DNA of 64,000 nt from positions 24,520,470 to 24,584,469 of the forward strand of contig CM034605.1 in NCBI GenBank assembly GCA_020091685.1, written 5' to 3'. Below, one piece after another: positions 25,171 through 36,979 of the stretch (positions within the stretch are counted from its first letter, which is position 1; every line of letters starts with the position of its first letter). This DNA comes from Lutjanus erythropterus. Lineage: Eukaryota; Chordata; Actinopteri; Lutjaniformes; Lutjanidae. Under the pieces are notes generated by a model. The model worked only from the letters and a program-made list of their open reading frames with translations, searched no databases and was not told where the DNA came from. The position numbers were made by a program, and so were the translations under genes.

Positions 25171-27639
25171 GTGAATTGTTAACAAATATGCTGTTGCTGT
25201 CCAGTCTGTGAACTTTCACTTTAAACAAAGTCTCCACACAAAGATCAGTTAGGTAACACTGCACATGTCCCAGTGTTTATTTTGATCGAGTGACTCCAGT
25301 TTATTCCTGTTTGGAGTCACTGGGGCCTGGAGCTGTAGTCGGCGTATGGAAGCTCTGAAATCTTGTATATTGTTTTGGAAACCATGGAAGTTTGAGTTAG
25401 TGACTGAAACCTGTACTTATACTTGAGGAAATCAATAACACTTAAGCTAAAATCCCCTATTAAGAATTTGTAGCAGCATATATATTTTACTAAATGGGTT
25501 ATAACACGTAAGTGTTTATTTATGTATTTGTCAACAGGTGTAAGTCCTCCAGTTTGCACCCATAAGTCTGCTGTATTAAGAGGTAATGACAGACAGTATA
25601 GTAGATAGTTATAAAATAAGTCTTCATAGAAGAAGCTATAATTGTTGAGAAATAGTGCACATTATATCAACTTGCAATTACAGTGCTAAATAGTACTAAT
25701 GACAAATGCTAAATATTACCAAAAAGTCCTCATTAAAATAGGCAGCTGTTGTAGAAAAAACAACTATTCCAGTCTGTCCCAGTATTTTCTGAGTGGAGAC
25801 ATTTTAAATGCACAATATGTCATTTGTGCTGCTGGGGGACTCTCACATTGAAACAATAACAAAAGTTGTAGTCAGATGACATTTGAAGTAGCGGGGGATC
25901 ATGGGAGTTGTTGTCTTTGTTGTTAAACAACCGTTACTGCAGATGAAAATCTATCTGAAGTGACTCAGGCAGAAATCAGCTTCATGGATGAGGTGATATA
26001 TTAAAGTTTTGTTTAGGTTTGGTCATGTGTGGTAGCTTTCTTCCTCGCTCTCAGATGTGTCTGACATTTCCCCAGTTTTCTTGGAAGCTATAGCAACTAG
26101 TGGTTTAGTAGACCATTTTTAGAGTAGACGTTTTGGAAAAGCACAGGTGTTACTTTAACATTAGTACCATCAACCGTGTCTCTGTTCTACTCAAATGTCC
26201 CATTCAGCCATGACAGTGTGACGGTTAGGCAGCATGCACAACACCAGGACCCAAACACTGAGCAGCTACATGGAATTCAACCATCATTATTTTTAAATGC
26301 ATGTGCACTGCTGTAGGTGTAACTGCTGTCATGCTTTTTTTTTAAAAATAAAAATAGGTTTTCACATACAAAACTGTGGTATGTTGGTGCATAAAAAACT
26401 AAGGTTAAGGAAAGCAATGCAAGTCACACCAGAATAAATAGAAAATTGAAAACATTAAAAAAAACTAAATGGATTATACAAAAAAAAAACAGTAGAAAAA
26501 ATATATGCAATCTAACTGTTATTTAAATAAATGAAGGAGCTGTACAGGTTTATGTAGAAATGTGCAAAATATTGGACAAAGGAATGTGCAAAGTCACAAA
26601 AAGTATTTGCAATATGCAAGATAGAGTCGGGTGTCTTGTGGAGCAGTGATTCCCTCTGGCAAGGTTTGAAATGACCGTAAAATCTTTATGATCTTTTTAG
26701 AAAGTAATAAGAACTAATAAAACAAAGCCATGGGATATAAATTATGAGTTATTTTTCTTTTATCGGGCCTAGTTAACAGGTGCTACCTGTACCTGGTGCC
26801 CTGTCACACTAACACCAGAACGTAACTTACATCTCGTCATTGGTACTTTTAGTCTTGTGCGTTGATCAGAGCTGTGATTAAAGATTTTGGTGGGCTGCAG
26901 AGATTTTCATATTTCAGATTGGGCCGTGACATTCTTAAGTTTTCGGGTAGAGGTTTGGAGGAGGGGTATGAGAGTCAGTGGGGTCCTAGTCCTTGCTGAT
27001 GACATCTTCATGTCACATTTATATATAATATTTTTATAAGACTTAAATCAGCTAATAGATAAAGTTGTAGCCTCTCTGTAACAAGAAAAAAGTTCATTTA
27101 TTTTGAAAAACTTAGTTATGAAGGGCTCACCATACACACATTCTTATATTTAATAATTAAACCTGTCACAGTTCAACACTTATGAGATCTGATCACACTA
27201 ATTGGCTGCTGACGCCTCTTTTGAAGGCCCAGAAACCCAAAGCATAAATCTATGATATTATGGTGCCCTCTGGTGGTTAATTTGAGCTATTACATCCTGT
27301 TAGAGTTCACGCAGACAGAATGGCAGATGGCAGCTGTTATATGCGGTGATAAAACCTGTGGTGGACCAGCCTGCACAGATTAAACATCAGTCCGTCTATT
27401 TTTAGATCAGTTTGACTATCATATAATATATTTGGGACTTTCTTTTACAGATTTTGTATTGCAGCATACAGAACATGTTAGAAAACTGTAAATAACATCA
27501 TGTAGACAAACTCCTTCTATAGTCACAGACACGTGTCTGGTATAAAAAAAAAAAAAAACCTATAGGAGGAACTTTGCTCAAGGCGAACACTTTAGCTCAG
27601 TGTTTTGTTGTATGTTAAAAGCATGTAAGATGAGTGTGG
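25171..27639. other. Intergenic DNA, no gene recognised
   Basis: AT-rich sequence without a recognisable exon. Bases 26,390-26,620 have A-rich runs and GTGCAAAATATTGGACAAAG words reminiscent of fish SINE/LINE tails, not strong enough to classify. Confidence 0.4.
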
Positions 27640-28130
27640 AGGCGCTTGGTTAATTGCACCGCACAGACAGTATTTTTAGCACATTTGCCAGAAGCGGGCG
27701 GAGCTAAGGAGGCTGAGATGGAGGGATGCTGCTGAACAGAGAGCAGGTGGAGCCCGCTGATGTTTACGGGATGCACTTTGCTGAGGGAGGATCACAGGAA
27801 ACTGGATAAGACACTTTTTTTTTCTTTCTAGTCGTGGAAAGCAAATTTCCCTCCGTGGACGGTTTTGCTTTCTTTCTTTTTTTTTTTTTTTAAATCTCGG
27901 AGAGTCCAGATACGCTCGGTCGACCGACAGGCTGCGAAAGGCTCCGTCTGTGTCTGTCGCGTCGCTGGAGGCTGCGACGATGTGATGCTCCGTCGCTGGA
28001 TCGACGGCCGCAGCCTTTTTCCCTGAAGCCTGATATTATGCAGGGAACAAGAGGCTCTGGACGGATTAAAGGGGAACAAAGCACCGGTTCAGAAAACGTT
28101 TTACAAACTGGCAGGTCGGTACCGCGTGAA
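27640..28130 (+). promoter_or_regulatory. Probable CCDC177 promoter and 5' untranslated exon region
   Basis: CpG-bearing stretch (27,900-28,140 has many CG, e.g. TACGCTCGGTCGACCGACAG) in otherwise AT-rich DNA. It contains a GC-box-like GGGCGGAGCT at about 27,698. It lies 0.7-1.2 kb before the CCDC177 start codon, and a clear splice acceptor (TCTCCACCTTTAG, ending 28,833) lies just 12 bases before that codon. A non-coding first exon here is inferred; the donor was not fixed. Confidence 0.4.
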
Positions 28131-28845
28131 ATACAACCGATCCACGGGATGAAACTGCAGCAAATATTGTAAATGTTGTCTTTGTATCTCAACAGCAGAC
28201 GCATCTCTTGTGAAATCTGTCTTTAAAGCTGCACCAGAGGTCGTTTTTAGTCTGAACGAGCAGATATTTTCAGTCCTGCTGGCACGTAAAAGTCGAGGCC
28301 TTCACTATTAGTAAGGTGTGAGTCCATGATGGTGAGCAGAGAGCTTGATAGATGAGCCCAGCGCTTGTTTACCAGCTACAGTCTCATTCAAGTGATTTGA
28401 AACGTGCTTTTACTATGAATTTATAAATAATATATGTTGCAGGGCCTGTTTCAAAAGTCTTTGTAGGTTGATTGTGTGATATAGAGTGAAAAATATTGCT
28501 ATGAGTAATCAAATTCTCTCAGCCTAGTAACTCTGCCAAAAATAGACTCTCTATTAAAGGACCTTGGTGTTTTTTCGAGTGTTATGTCACTTCCCTGAAG
28601 GGGAAATGTCTCATCTGGAGTTAAAATCTGTGCATGAATATGTGTTCATGCATGCATGCGTCTCTGACCCTCCCCCACAGACTGCTGCATCTCTCTTAAG
28701 CTCTGAACTGAATGCTGTAATCCTCTAATTGAAACCTCTTCTCACTGTTTTATCCACTTCCCCTCATGTATCATATGACACCCCCCTCTCCCTCCATTGA
28801 TCCCCGCCCCCTTCCCATCTTCTCCACCTTTAGTATTTGCCAACT

Positions 28846-31395
28846 ATGGTCGACCCCTCGGAGGCTGAGGAGCAGAATAAGTGTAAAGGCCCGCAGCTCG
28901 ACACGCCAGCAGTGGCCGCTGAAGACCCTCGACTGCCCAAACAGGTCGATGGCACGACAACAGAGGAAGATGGGGATGCCGGGTTTGAGACGCCGCCCAC
29001 TGGAAGTTCTGAGCCGAGCCCTAGCCACGCCCCGGCGGGGCCAGAGGCCGCTTCTCAAGAGGCCTCACCTCAGCAACCACAGACTCAGACTGCCACCGAT
29101 ACGCCACCCAAACTGCACCTGGACCTGTACAACTTTGACTCACCAGCCGCTGAGGGAAGCCGCTACGTGCTAACAAGCCCCCACTCCCTGGAGGCCTGTG
29201 CTCGATGTGGGGTCAAACCTGTGGAGCTCCTTCCACGCCCGCTGGCTGACTTCGCCCGGGAGGCTCCCGGACGCTCCATGCGTGTTGCGACAGGCCTGTT
29301 CGAGGTCTATGAGAGGGACCGGCACGCCAAACTGAGGCAGTGCAGGGAGGAGAGAGAGAGGATTATCAGAGAGGAGAAAAGAAGGATTCTGCAGGCGACA
29401 GTGAACAGCAGCAGTGCGACATCCACCTCTGTGGAGCAGCAGCACAAAGCCTCCTCTGGCTCCACTCCGCCTCCCAAATCTGGGCCGGTGACCTCCAGCT
29501 CTGCCCCTGACTTTAAAGCGTCCCCTAGAGCCACAGCATCAGGTCCAGCCTCAAAAACAGCTCTTTTATCTAAAGCCCCCACCACCAGTCTTAGCACCTC
29601 TCCTAAATCTGCCCCTATAGGATCTACTCAGTCCTCAAAAACTGGTTCTACACCTTCAACGCCATCCTCCAAGGGCGGTTTCCAAGGATCTGCCAAGCAT
29701 CCTTTGTCCTCATCATCTGAACAAGTAAAAACGCCACGTCCGCTCTCGTCTGGCCCCCCACCGGTAGTCAGGAAGTCCTCAGGTGGTAAATCCTCAAACA
29801 CTTTCCCTAGATCAACACCAAAACCTCCGTCCTTCCCCAGAGCCAACTCCACCTTAACATCATCAGTGTCCAAACCTGCAGCTCAGAGTTCTGGGATGCC
29901 TCTGAATGGCGTCACAGGAGGACCGTTCTCTCAGCACAATGGACATCTTGGATTTCACTCCAGGGTGCGAGGAAAAAGCCATTCGCTGGAGTCCTTACAA
30001 CGGAGGATGGATCCTGTCTGCTCTTCCACCTCCACCACCACAACTACAACCACATGCACTTCATCAGAATCGGGTGCATCCTCCTCTTACAGCTGGGACG
30101 GCGCCAGAGACCACTGGGCGAAAGTTTCCAGTCCGCGAGCTCGCACTATGGCCACGTTCAACTCCCTGATGGGCCGCAGCCTCAGCCTGGGTGACCTGAG
30201 TCACTCCCCTCAGACCACGCAGAAGGTGGAGCGCATAGTGAAGGAGGTGAAGCGTCGAGGCCTGAAGGCTGTCTCAGAGCGTGATCGCAAGATCGCAGCT
30301 CTGATGCTGGCCAGATATCAGGAGGAAGACATCATGAGTCAGACCCGCTACGTGGCGCACCTCCAGTGGGACAGTGAACGCAGGATGGAGGAGCTCCGAC
30401 GGGAGCAGGAGGATAGGGAGAAGCAGCGTGCGGTGCTTCAGTGCCAGCGGGTGTGGCAGACGCAGGTGTCAATACGTCAGCGAAGACTCAGCCAGCAGGA
30501 GAGACAGTCAGCTGCAGCCAAAATGCGACAGGCTGAGGAGAATGAGGAGCGATGGCGGGAGCTCGCCGAGCAGCAGGAGCGTAACCGTCTGCTGAGGTTA
30601 CAGCAGGCGGCGCGAGAGGAGAAGCATAAGAAAGCTCTTCAGGAGCAGAACCTGAAGGCGCTGGAGGAGGAGAGGGCGGCCATGCTGGAGCAGGAGAGGC
30701 TGCTGCTGAAGGAGAAGCTCACCATGGCCGAGCTGAAGAGGCAGGAGAGGGAGCACCAGGCGCAGGAGGACCGACGAGGTCTGAACAAAGCTGAGAAGAG
30801 GCGCCACGCCGCCCTGATCCAGGAGATCGCCCGCAGGGAGCAGGAGGAGCGGGAGGAGGCCAGGAGGGTGGCGGAGGAGAAGCTGAGCCGCTCCCTGGAG
30901 AATTACGAACAGATCGTGGAGCGTCGAGGACAGGAGCTGAAAGAGAAGGCCAAGCGTGAGGAGAAGCAGATCCAGAAGGCACGCAAAGCGGCAGAAAGGC
31001 GTGAGAGGCAGCAGCAGCAGCTGCTGGAAGCTCGCGTGAAGGAGGCGGAGAAACGAGCACAGCAGGCGGCTCTAGTGGCCGAGGAGAAGGCGAGAGAGAA
31101 GGCTCAGCGTGCCGTCCAGAGCCGGCAGGAGAAGGAGAGACTCCAGAGGCTCAACAGGCAGCGGGTGGAGGAGGAGGAGAAGCAGCGGCGTCTGGAGCTG
31201 CTGCAGTCCATCGAGAGGAAGCTGGAGAAGAGCGAGCAGATCTTCAAGGAGAAGAGGGCGGTGTTGGAGAGCGCTCGCTCCGTGGCCCGAGCCTCATTTC
31301 ACGTACGAGACAAAGTGAGGGAGGAGACCAACATGCGTACGTTTGATAAAATGGCCCTGGAAGCTCAACTCAAAGCCAGCCTGGATGAGAAATAA
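28846..31395 (+). CDS. ccdc177: Coiled-coil domain-containing protein 177, single coding exon
   Basis: Uninterrupted 849-residue protein. Start chosen at ATG 28,846 (CAACTATGG context); the frame opens slightly earlier but without an ATG, and a splice acceptor ends at 28,833. Residues 1-88 are acidic and Pro/Thr-rich. Residues 89-180 form the most conserved-looking block (LHLDLYNF, SRYVLTSPHSLEACARCGVK, SMRVATGLFEVYERDR), recalled as shared with mammalian CCDC177. Residues 185-415 are a low-complexity Ser/Thr/Pro linker. Residues 430-450 carry FNSLMGRSLSLGDLSHSP. From about 490 to 835 there is a continuous Glu/Arg/Lys/Gln-rich helix (coiled coil or single alpha-helix). No membrane segment or enzyme motif. 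The molecular function of CCDC177 is not established to my knowledge. The protein appears longer than the human one (about 700 aa, from memory). Neighbouring PLEKHD1 and SLC39A9 support the assignment. Confidence 0.9.
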   Translation: MVDPSEAEEQNKCKGPQLDTPAVAAEDPRLPKQVDGTTTEEDGDAGFETPPTGSSEPSPSHAPAGPEAASQEASPQQPQTQTATDTPPKLHLDLYNFDSPAAEGSRYVLTSPHSLEACARCGVKPVELLPRPLADFAREAPGRSMRVATGLFEVYERDRHAKLRQCREERERIIREEKRRILQATVNSSSATSTSVEQQHKASSGSTPPPKSGPVTSSSAPDFKASPRATASGPASKTALLSKAPTTSLSTSPKSAPIGSTQSSKTGSTPSTPSSKGGFQGSAKHPLSSSSEQVKTPRPLSSGPPPVVRKSSGGKSSNTFPRSTPKPPSFPRANSTLTSSVSKPAAQSSGMPLNGVTGGPFSQHNGHLGFHSRVRGKSHSLESLQRRMDPVCSSTSTTTTTTTCTSSESGASSSYSWDGARDHWAKVSSPRARTMATFNSLMGRSLSLGDLSHSPQTTQKVERIVKEVKRRGLKAVSERDRKIAALMLARYQEEDIMSQTRYVAHLQWDSERRMEELRREQEDREKQRAVLQCQRVWQTQVSIRQRRLSQQERQSAAAKMRQAEENEERWRELAEQQERNRLLRLQQAAREEKHKKALQEQNLKALEEERAAMLEQERLLLKEKLTMAELKRQEREHQAQEDRRGLNKAEKRRHAALIQEIARREQEEREEARRVAEEKLSRSLENYEQIVERRGQELKEKAKREEKQIQKARKAAERRERQQQQLLEARVKEAEKRAQQAALVAEEKAREKAQRAVQSRQEKERLQRLNRQRVEEEEKQRRLELLQSIERKLEKSEQIFKEKRAVLESARSVARASFHVRDKVREETNMRTFDKMALEAQLKASLDEK

Positions 31396-33800
31396 ACCCA
31401 TAGATTTGTCGTGGACTCCTTACTTCTGGTCATGTGCTTGGCTCTTGCCTCCATTGTGGCCCTCATCACGAAACAGCTTTATCCTTCTTCCCATAAGTGT
31501 TATTATTTCCTTACATATCTTTACCCATCAGCTGATTTGATTACATTTTTGATCAGTTTTTCTTATCGATCCTATCAAAGCAAACCAAATCATTTTGTAT
31601 CATGGATGTAAAGAGACTACAAACTCTATCAGCTGTCATCAATTAACAGTAAAGCCTGTGTGGGACATACAGTAGACTTCATATTAGATGAGAGCGTAGA
31701 GAGAGCTGCAACACAACCCCTCCTCTCTCCTTCTCTTTGCCCTCTGCTCCGTCAGTCCCAGCTACTGGACTGAAAGCTGTGCGGGAATGAAAAGAGTCAT
31801 TGTTTACCAGGAAGCACAACTCCATGACAACTGCAGGGGCTTTTAAGGGAGCACTCCTGTAAGGGAAAATTAAGCGCAAATGGTTTTAAGTCCCCCCAAA
31901 GCAAATGTTGGGATCCTTTTGTACACGCACTGTGACACAGCTCGATATAGCATGGAGATAAAGCCCTGGGCTGGACACTCGTCTGTACCTAAGCGCTGAC
32001 AATGCAGCACAGGGGGGCCGTGTGCACGAGCCCCGTGCTGATGAAGCACCAGAGGACGCTGATTCCTGCAGCTAAGGCTGTACTTCCGCCCACTTATTCC
32101 CTTCAAGGACTCCCTCTGTCTCTCCTCTTCATGTCAGACGACAGGAAACGGAATCGCTCTCAGCGACAGCCACCGTTCGACTCCCCCCGCAGTCGCTCTG
32201 CTCCCAGCAGAGCCGCCTGGTGACCAGGTCAAGGTCAACAGGTACGACTTTTTATTGCTTTTACAAGTTATGCAATACCTTCTACTTTGTTACGTGCTAT
32301 TGCCTTTCAGCGCTTACAATTAAAAAACACACAAAAACCCATGATAACACTGACCCCCACTTGACAGTGCAAAAAGAAAAAAATGCATTTAGTCATGAGC
32401 CGACATGCAAGCCAACAACAGGCTTTAGTTTAAAGGCCTCTGGCTGCGTTAATCCTACAATCTCTCAGATTAAAAAAAAAAAAAAAAACGGAAAAGGAGA
32501 TACACATGGGATTTTGCCCTCAGATGTAGCCGTTGCCATAGCAATAGAAATCAGGATGTAGCAGTGAAAGGTGAAATAACTGAGAAAAGAGTGTGTGGGA
32601 ATATGAGGGGGCTGCCTGTGGGAACCCGCTCTCTGGCGGCTCATTCTCGTTGTTTCTTTGCAGGGCGTCATTGGAAAAACACGCCATCTCTTTTGTTATG
32701 TTCACGTCCGCGTGAGGCAGGGAAATCACTGCAGCATTCAAGGTGAAATCCTTCACAAAGGTTCACCTGTGCCTGCAGCACGTCTGCAGCCAGGAAGTAG
32801 ACTGGGCCGAGCGTTTCAGACAGCCTGATACCTCCTAATGTCACTAACCACCGAGCTAAAAGCCAGAATGAATTTGAAATGCAGCATTAGACCAGCTGAG
32901 GACCGACAGGCTTATGGCACTGACTGAGCCACGCTGTTCCCACCAGATAATCACAGGGGGGGTGATGTGAGGTTAGAGGGATGAGACGGCAGATTTGTAA
33001 GTGCTTATGATGGTGACTGAAAAGATGAAACCTAGAAAAGGTTACATTAAAATGCAGTAACCTGATAAAAGTTGCAGTTGATAATACTTCCTAGTAAACC
33101 ACAGATGTCTGTGTATAATTGAATCCCATGTTGTTGCTCCTACTACCCTTGGCAAGCACTTGTAGGCCATGAGTTGTGGGTTTGTTGGCTCTGCTGAACA
33201 GTTTTCCCTTCATTTTGTTAATCAAGGAGGCCAAAAAGCTCAATTCAAACGACTTGGTATTCAAACTGCACATCTCCTAAAAGTAGCGTGGTGAACTTAC
33301 TGAGAAAGGGAGATCAAATATGGAGGAGGCAGGCCGAGATTTCTTCACGTTGCCATGACACAATTAAATTCTAAGCTAAGAAGAATATCAAGTAAGCCAG
33401 AGCAGCTAACATGCAGAGAAATTCATCACAGAAAATCACATTTTAATGTTCTTTTGTCGCTTAGATTTGACAGTTACTGAAAAATACATCACAAACACTG
33501 ACAGACATGTTCAGAACACCATTTGTTATCTAAGCGTGTCAGAGCTCCAAATATTTACAGACGGATTAGGAAGTGATGCAGCACATTAAACTGGTGGCTC
33601 AATATGTGGTTCTTGTGCTCTGCTGTGGATCATCGGAAAGCCCAAGATCTGTCTACCTGTTGCAACTCTGGCTCAAGCTGCACATTATGTGTAATGTATT
33701 TAAATTTAACATTTAACAAATTGATTTTGCAATAAAGCACAAGTGGCTGTGCTTCACTGTTCAGCTCATCCTCAGGTGGCTCATTGCTTTTATACCTCAT
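31396..33800. other. CCDC177 3' side and intergenic DNA
   Basis: The CCDC177 3' untranslated region must start here, but its end is not fixed. An AATAAA overlaps the stop codon (31,391-31,396), and further AATAAA copies occur at about 33,730 and 33,875. Poly(A) run at 32,470-32,488. No exon recognised. Confidence 0.4.
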
Positions 33801-33804
33801 CCTA

Positions 33805-34062
33805 ACGGGAAAATTCACCACTTTCCATTTAGATATCTACCTTGTGTCGATGGTAAATGTAGTCAATTGAAGCAATAAATTCCTGTTGCTATATTAGACA
33901 GTGCCTTCATGCACCAGGATGCATTGCATGCAGGCTTCTGACGTCCACGCCCATGATGCCATTAATCAGCCACCTAGTCACCACCCAATAAATCGGCTGC
34001 ATTTGCCATCAACACTGACTGCACATCCACATGAAAAGTGCCAAATCTTCCCTTTAACACCC
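33805..34062. mobile_element. MITE, family 1 copy a
   Basis: The left end GGGAAAATTCACCACTTTCC and right end GTGCCAAATCTTCCCTTTAA are inverted. Inside them are the inverted partners GATGGTAAATGTAGTCAATT and GCATTTGCCATCAACACTGA. The same arms occur at 45,505-46,108, so this is a repeated family. Non-coding. Confidence 0.65.
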
Positions 34063-34550
34063 CAAAGTCCTTGCAGATTTATATATTTTAAGATCCATAT
34101 CATGTGCGCACAAGTTAGCATATTTTTCTTTAATCTTTCAGAGGCCCTGGGTAGTAATGTTTTTAAACAGTTGGCATTGTTTTACATAGATGTAGAGAAA
34201 GTGCATGTCAGACTTTACCCTTTGATGCTGAGAAAGCGTTTAGATGCTGTGAGTCAGTCTTGAAAATAAACTCCCACATGCAACCAAACTTTAGATTTTC
34301 ATCAAAGTGCTTTTATCATGACACTGAAAACAGAAAACACATGTTAAAAAGGGTGCTTTATACTGACAGCTTTGTTTGTCTTCAAAGAACATCTTTAAAC
34401 ATGATCATTGGTGCTGATGTGATGCATGTGATTATGTAATGTATCATGTTTTATTTTGAAATGCTATCCTTAATATTTCTTTTTAATCCTTCACATATTA
34501 CAGTAACTCTTTTGTTTAACCTACCAAAGAGAGACTAGAATAGTTTTAAA

Positions 34551-34775
34551 ACCCTTAATAGATGGTTTATAACACACTATAAATAAAGACTTTTAAAGTA
34601 TTTAGCAACAATTATAACTCCTTATATGAAACATTTATCATATTACAACATAGCTGTAATCACAATGATATATATCATATGAACAATTGAGCAGTTATTG
34701 ATTAAATAACACTCAAAATATTCTCACATGTCCTGACAACTCTGCTATAGTGTGTTATAAACCATTTATTAAGTA
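34551..34775. mobile_element. Short palindromic MITE
   Basis: The left arm CTTAATAGATGGTTTATAAC plus ACACTATA (34,553-34,580) is the inverse of the right arm TATAGTGTGTTATAAACCAT plus TTATTAAG (34,746-34,773), with one or two mismatches. About 225 bp, AT-rich, non-coding. TTAA-type ends. Confidence 0.75.
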
Positions 34776-34892
34776 CCTTTAAACTATAAGGGGTTAGAAT
34801 AAAGTGTTAAACATATTTAAGGGATAGTTATTTGAAGTGGTGTTGTTTGGAGAAGCAGAGAAGAGTACCAGTACAGAAGTGTATTTTAGCTA

Positions 34893-35372
34893 CTTAAAGG
34901 GATAGTTAACCTAAAATCCCTTATGCTGATTGAGAGTCTGATTTATTTTGTTAGTCTGCAAACCGCTGCTGGAGTTTCACAGGAAAACAGTGTTGCAGAA
35001 TCTCCCAAACAATGTAAGTGAATGCTGACGAGATTTCAGACATAAAAAAAATAACTGAATAAAAACATAAAATGCCTCATTACTGCTTGTCTGGCATAAT
35101 CCAAGCCTCTTAAAGCCACACACACGGTGTAAATAATGTATTTTTTTTACTTCGGCTTGCACGTTGGGGTTTTAGGCAACTTGGATTACACCAGACGAGC
35201 AGTATGGAGGCATTTTATGTTTTTATTCTGTTGTTTTTTTGCACTTGAAAACTGGTCTGCAACTCTGTTTTCCTGTAAAACTCCAGCAGTGTTTTATGGA
35301 CTAAAAAACTAAACCTCACCTTCAGTCGGCATGAGGGTAAGTAGATAGCAACTGAATTTTCATTTTTAATGA
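34893..35372. mobile_element. Hairpin MITE, family 2
   Basis: The left end is TTAAAGGGATAGTTAACCTA. The interior folds on itself: TGCTGGAGTTTCACAGGAAA (34,967) faces TTTTCCTGTAAAACTCCAGC (35,268), and AAAACATAAAATGCCTC (35,062) faces GAGGCATTTTATGTTTTTAT (35,207). The right end is less well preserved. Non-coding. Confidence 0.65.
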
Positions 35373-36272
35373 TACGTGTCTTACTGAAGGAAACACACTC
35401 CAGCCGTACTGTTTATACTCACAGTCATCACACTCTTGTTTTCTTTGCTGCAGGTCCTGGTGACGAACGAGAGCTGGCGATGTAACGTACGATCCTCGTG
35501 ACAGATCTTTCCTTCCCACACTGAACTCCGAGTGTAAAACACAACAAGTCTCTCCTCTGATGGAAACACGTCCATATCAATAGTTTTTATTCGTTTTAAA
35601 CTAGTACCAGTGCCATCGACTGTGCTGCTGAGAACAGGAAACAGGAGACAGCTGAGCCAGACATGAACCTTCAGCCTTTTACCTTCATGAATGAAATGAC
35701 ATGTGTAAGGTTCACAACACAGCTTTATTAGCATCAAGGCATGTTGTTCAGTCCATAATATGTTCCCTCTTCCTTTTCCCCCTGACATGTGGGCTTCTTT
35801 TCTCGTCATTTACAGTGTTAATTTATCATTTGTACATTATCATGAAATGCTTGCGAGTGAATTACATTGAGTTGCTTCGTCAAGGACAGATTTTCCGATG
35901 TAGCAATAATGAAATGGTTGCTATCAGACACGTCAGCGAGTTCATCGTTTTCATAAAACCTCTGTTAAATTAAAAGGACAAAATCTGTGCATACAATCAA
36001 AACCAGAATAATAAAACAAACATTTTACAAGATGGGTTTGCATTGTCTGTGCTATCTGCTAAATCATTTCAGTATACTGTGAATCTGTTTTAGTAGCACT
36101 CTTTTTAGAGAACGGTGGAAACACTAGAAACTCCAGGTACAATGCTAGACTGATTGTTAAAACATATTTTATGATGACCAGTGACCTGTTAAGTATTTCT
36201 TAATGCCAAGTAACATTATGGTTTGTTTGTTTTTCAAATACTCAGTACTTTGCTGAGGATACTACTGCTGTT
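35373..36272. other. Intergenic DNA, no gene recognised
   Basis: Several open frames exist on both strands (35,381-35,809 -, 35,701-35,973 +) but none has a recognisable domain or splice structure. No repeat identified. Confidence 0.4.
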
Positions 36273-36771
36273 CTTAAAGGGATAGTTTAGGTTTTTTATT
36301 TTTATTTTTATTTATTATAGTCAGTGTTTTACCTACAGTAGATGGCAGCTTAGATCCTCCTTCCTGCGTCAGTACTCCTGCAGGAGTACTGACGCAGGAA
36401 GCTAAGCAATGTACTGGTGTGGACAGGGTCAGCAGCAAAACATAGTTTAGGCAATCAGTGTCAGTGCAAACTATATTTAGAATATTTTCACAGCTGTTAC
36501 ACACGTCAATTATCACTCTCACCAAAGATTTTACCTCCCAGAACACTGGAGTTGCTGGTCTATCGCTGCTTCAGGTGGTTAGTTTGTGTTATTGTTACTT
36601 TTGGTGTTTAAAAGGTTTGCTCAAATTCAGACTAACGAACTGATCGAGGCAGCGCTCTGCTTCCTACACTGGTGTTCCTGCTGTTTCTCCAAACTGGAGG
36701 TGTTCTACTGCAGGTAACACACTGACCTACAACACAACCCCACCCCAAAAAAAACTGAGCTATCCTTTTAA
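36273..36771. mobile_element. Hairpin MITE, family 3 copy a
   Basis: The left end TTAAAGGGATAGTTTAGGTT faces the right end AAACTGAGCTATCCTTTTAA in inverted orientation. It contains the perfect 40-bp palindrome listed separately, and words shared with 51,173-51,840 (CAGGGTCAGCAGCAA, TTACCTC, GAACAC, GTTGCTGGTC, CGCTGCTTCA). Non-coding. It lies between the PLEKHD1 and CCDC177 3' ends. Confidence 0.7.
36361..36400. repeat. Perfect 40-bp palindrome
   Basis: The first 20 bases TTCCTGCGTCAGTACTCCTG are exactly the reverse complement of the next 20, with no spacer; the centre is CTGCAG. Flanking TTAG/CTAAG bases extend the symmetry imperfectly. It lies inside the 36,273-36,771 MITE. Confidence 0.98.
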
Positions 36772-36973
36772 CATACATTTAAGTGTAGATTTCACACTCT
36801 TTGGTAGAAAAGTGCAAAAAGAAATCTTCAGATTTGGTCTAGCCAAACAGTTCCAGGAACTAAAATCAGAAACTTATGGTGGATCCAATCCTGGATTCTA
36901 AAGCAATGAACATTCCTCTTTAACGTTTCCCAATGAGTTTAAAAAGAAAGATAAAAAACTGGCACCATAGTTG

Positions 36974-36979
36974 TTTATT
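36974..36979 (-). terminator. Candidate PLEKHD1 polyadenylation signal
   Basis: AATAAA on the minus strand, about 330 bases downstream of the PLEKHD1 stop codon and the nearest such hexamer I noticed. Use is not proven. Confidence 0.35.

Noticed and set aside
24972-25264. Val-rich + and Thr-rich - frames
   Set aside because: Products of a degenerate AGT trinucleotide tract.
28766-31318. Several open frames overlapping CCDC177 in other frames and on the minus strand
   Set aside because: Shadows of a GC-rich coding exon; the protein sequences are low-complexity Arg/Ser or Leu/Pro.
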